Source: Pinirhizobacter sp036499745 (GTDB lineage Bacteria; Pseudomonadota; Gammaproteobacteria; Xanthomonadales; Rhodanobacteraceae). From it: a stretch of 64,000 bases of DNA. The position numbers and the translations under genes were made by a program. The stretch covers positions 1-64,000 of the forward strand of contig NZ_DASYDG010000028.1 of the NCBI RefSeq assembly GCF_036499745.1. The letters run 5' to 3'. This document shows positions 63,413 to 64,000 of this stretch, piece by piece; position 1 is the stretch's first letter, and the number at the start of each line of letters is the position of its first letter. The notes beneath the pieces are model-generated. The model had not been told where the DNA came from. It ran no database searches and saw only the letters and a list, made by a program, of their open reading frames with translations.

Positions 63413-64000
63413 TCATGGTGTGGTGCGGCAAAAGGCCAGCGCGCGGGCCATCACCCCCGGATCGGCCAGGATCTGGTGGTGGCCCAGACCGGAAGTCCAC
63501 AAGTGCTCCGCCCCGGGCCAGATCCGGGCATATTCCTCACCTTCGGAAAATGGCACGTCATGGTCGTCGCGATCATGGATGACCAGCACCGGCTGGGCCA
63601 GGGCCGGCAATAGTGGCGCGGCCTGCAGGTCGGCGATCGGGACGCCGGTACGCTCCGCCAGCCGCGCATGCAGCGGTTCGCGCAGGCGCCGGTGCAAGCG
63701 CACCAGGTCCGCGAAGCGTGCGACCGCGGCTTCCGGGTCGATCGAAGGAGATACCAGCACGGCCCGGCCTGCGGCCAGTCCCTGGGACAAGGCCAGGGTA
63801 ACTGCCGCACCACCCAGGGAGTGGCCGACCACGGCTGTGGCCTCGCCGAAATGACGGCCCACGCCCCGCAGGGTGGCGATGAATTCGGGCAGCGTCACCA
63901 GATGGCCGCCGCTGTGTCCATGGGACGGCTGGTCGAACGCCACCGCGGCCATGCCCGCCTCGCGCAGGGCAAGGGCCCAGGGCTCAAAACGAAGGCCGAA
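63413..64000 (-). CDS. Alpha/beta hydrolase, 5' end beyond the window
   Basis: The frame stays open to the right edge, and the sequence FGLRFEPWALALREAGMAAVA upstream of the first in-window Met fits the family, so the true start lies outside. Visible motifs are the nucleophile elbow VGHSLGGAA, the acid in VIHDRDDHDVP and the catalytic His in GLGHHQIL. It probably hydrolyses an ester; substrate unknown. It lies 57 bp before gcdH on the same strand. Confidence 0.85.
   Translation of the reverse strand, partial: FGLRFEPWALALREAGMAAVAFDQPSHGHSGGHLVTLPEFIATLRGVGRHFGEATAVVGHSLGGAAVTLALSQGLAAGRAVLVSPSIDPEAAVARFADLVRLHRRLREPLHARLAERTGVPIADLQAAPLLPALAQPVLVIHDRDDHDVPFSEGEEYARIWPGAEHLWTSGLGHHQILADPGVMARALAFCRTTP

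Overview
The window is a GC-rich, densely packed chromosomal segment from a gammaproteobacterium. The recA–pncC–mutS order, the metNIQ operon, the hslR/htpG/htpX/gluQ set and the general gene style suggest the order Xanthomonadales (Lysobacterales), most likely a Rhodanobacteraceae relative such as Luteibacter or Dyella. The placement is inferred from gene content and protein resemblance only; no database search was possible. I see no prophage, no intact insertion sequence and no CRISPR array.

Layout. Positions 1–10.3 kb are core functions: recA (only its 5' end), pncC, mutS, hslR, an AEC transporter, htpG, htpX, gluQ, an acetoacetyl-CoA reductase and tcdA. Positions 10.35–14.8 kb hold the most interesting module: a small haem protein, a six-helix membrane histidine kinase of the CqsS/LqsS type, a response regulator resembling LqsR and a PLP-dependent alpha-hydroxyketone synthase of the CqsA/LqsA type. 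This looks like a complete self-contained quorum-sensing circuit (signal synthase, receptor, regulator) with a palindrome-rich control region before the synthase. Positions 14.8–20.5 kb carry a DUF962 protein, an Old Yellow Enzyme, two tandem cold-shock genes, two secreted small proteins, phospholipase A1, slyD and a glutathione peroxidase. Positions 20.5–35 kb carry metNIQ, a c-type cytochrome, a lipoprotein aminopeptidase, an AlgP-like Lys/Ala repeat protein, a rhomboid-like protein, an FAD oxidoreductase, a PhzF protein, a SUMF-domain membrane protein, RNase D and an XdhC/MocA pair.

Positions 35.2–39.3 kb form a small accessory island beside a tRNA-Ala(CGC). It contains two divergent paralogous secreted proteins, a 484-bp AT-richer stretch with nested inverted repeats and no convincing gene, a ParE-type toxin–antitoxin pair with a likely operator, and a MocR regulator. 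Positions 39.5–44.2 kb carry a stand-alone MASE1 membrane protein and an MFS plus ABC-2 export cluster. Positions 44.3–50 kb are a five-gene chaperone–usher fimbrial operon. Positions 50–58.8 kb include two c-di-GMP enzymes: a multi-PAS GGDEF–EAL protein and a 7TM GGDEF protein. The right end is a closely spaced minus-strand group: a hydrolase (cut by the window edge), glutaryl-CoA dehydrogenase, a nucleotidyltransferase-like protein, a glutathione S-transferase and a fused E1 alpha/beta dehydrogenase.

A plausible theme is control of surface lifestyle: a diffusible-signal circuit, two c-di-GMP enzymes and a pilus operon lie within about 48 kb, but nothing in the sequence directly links them.
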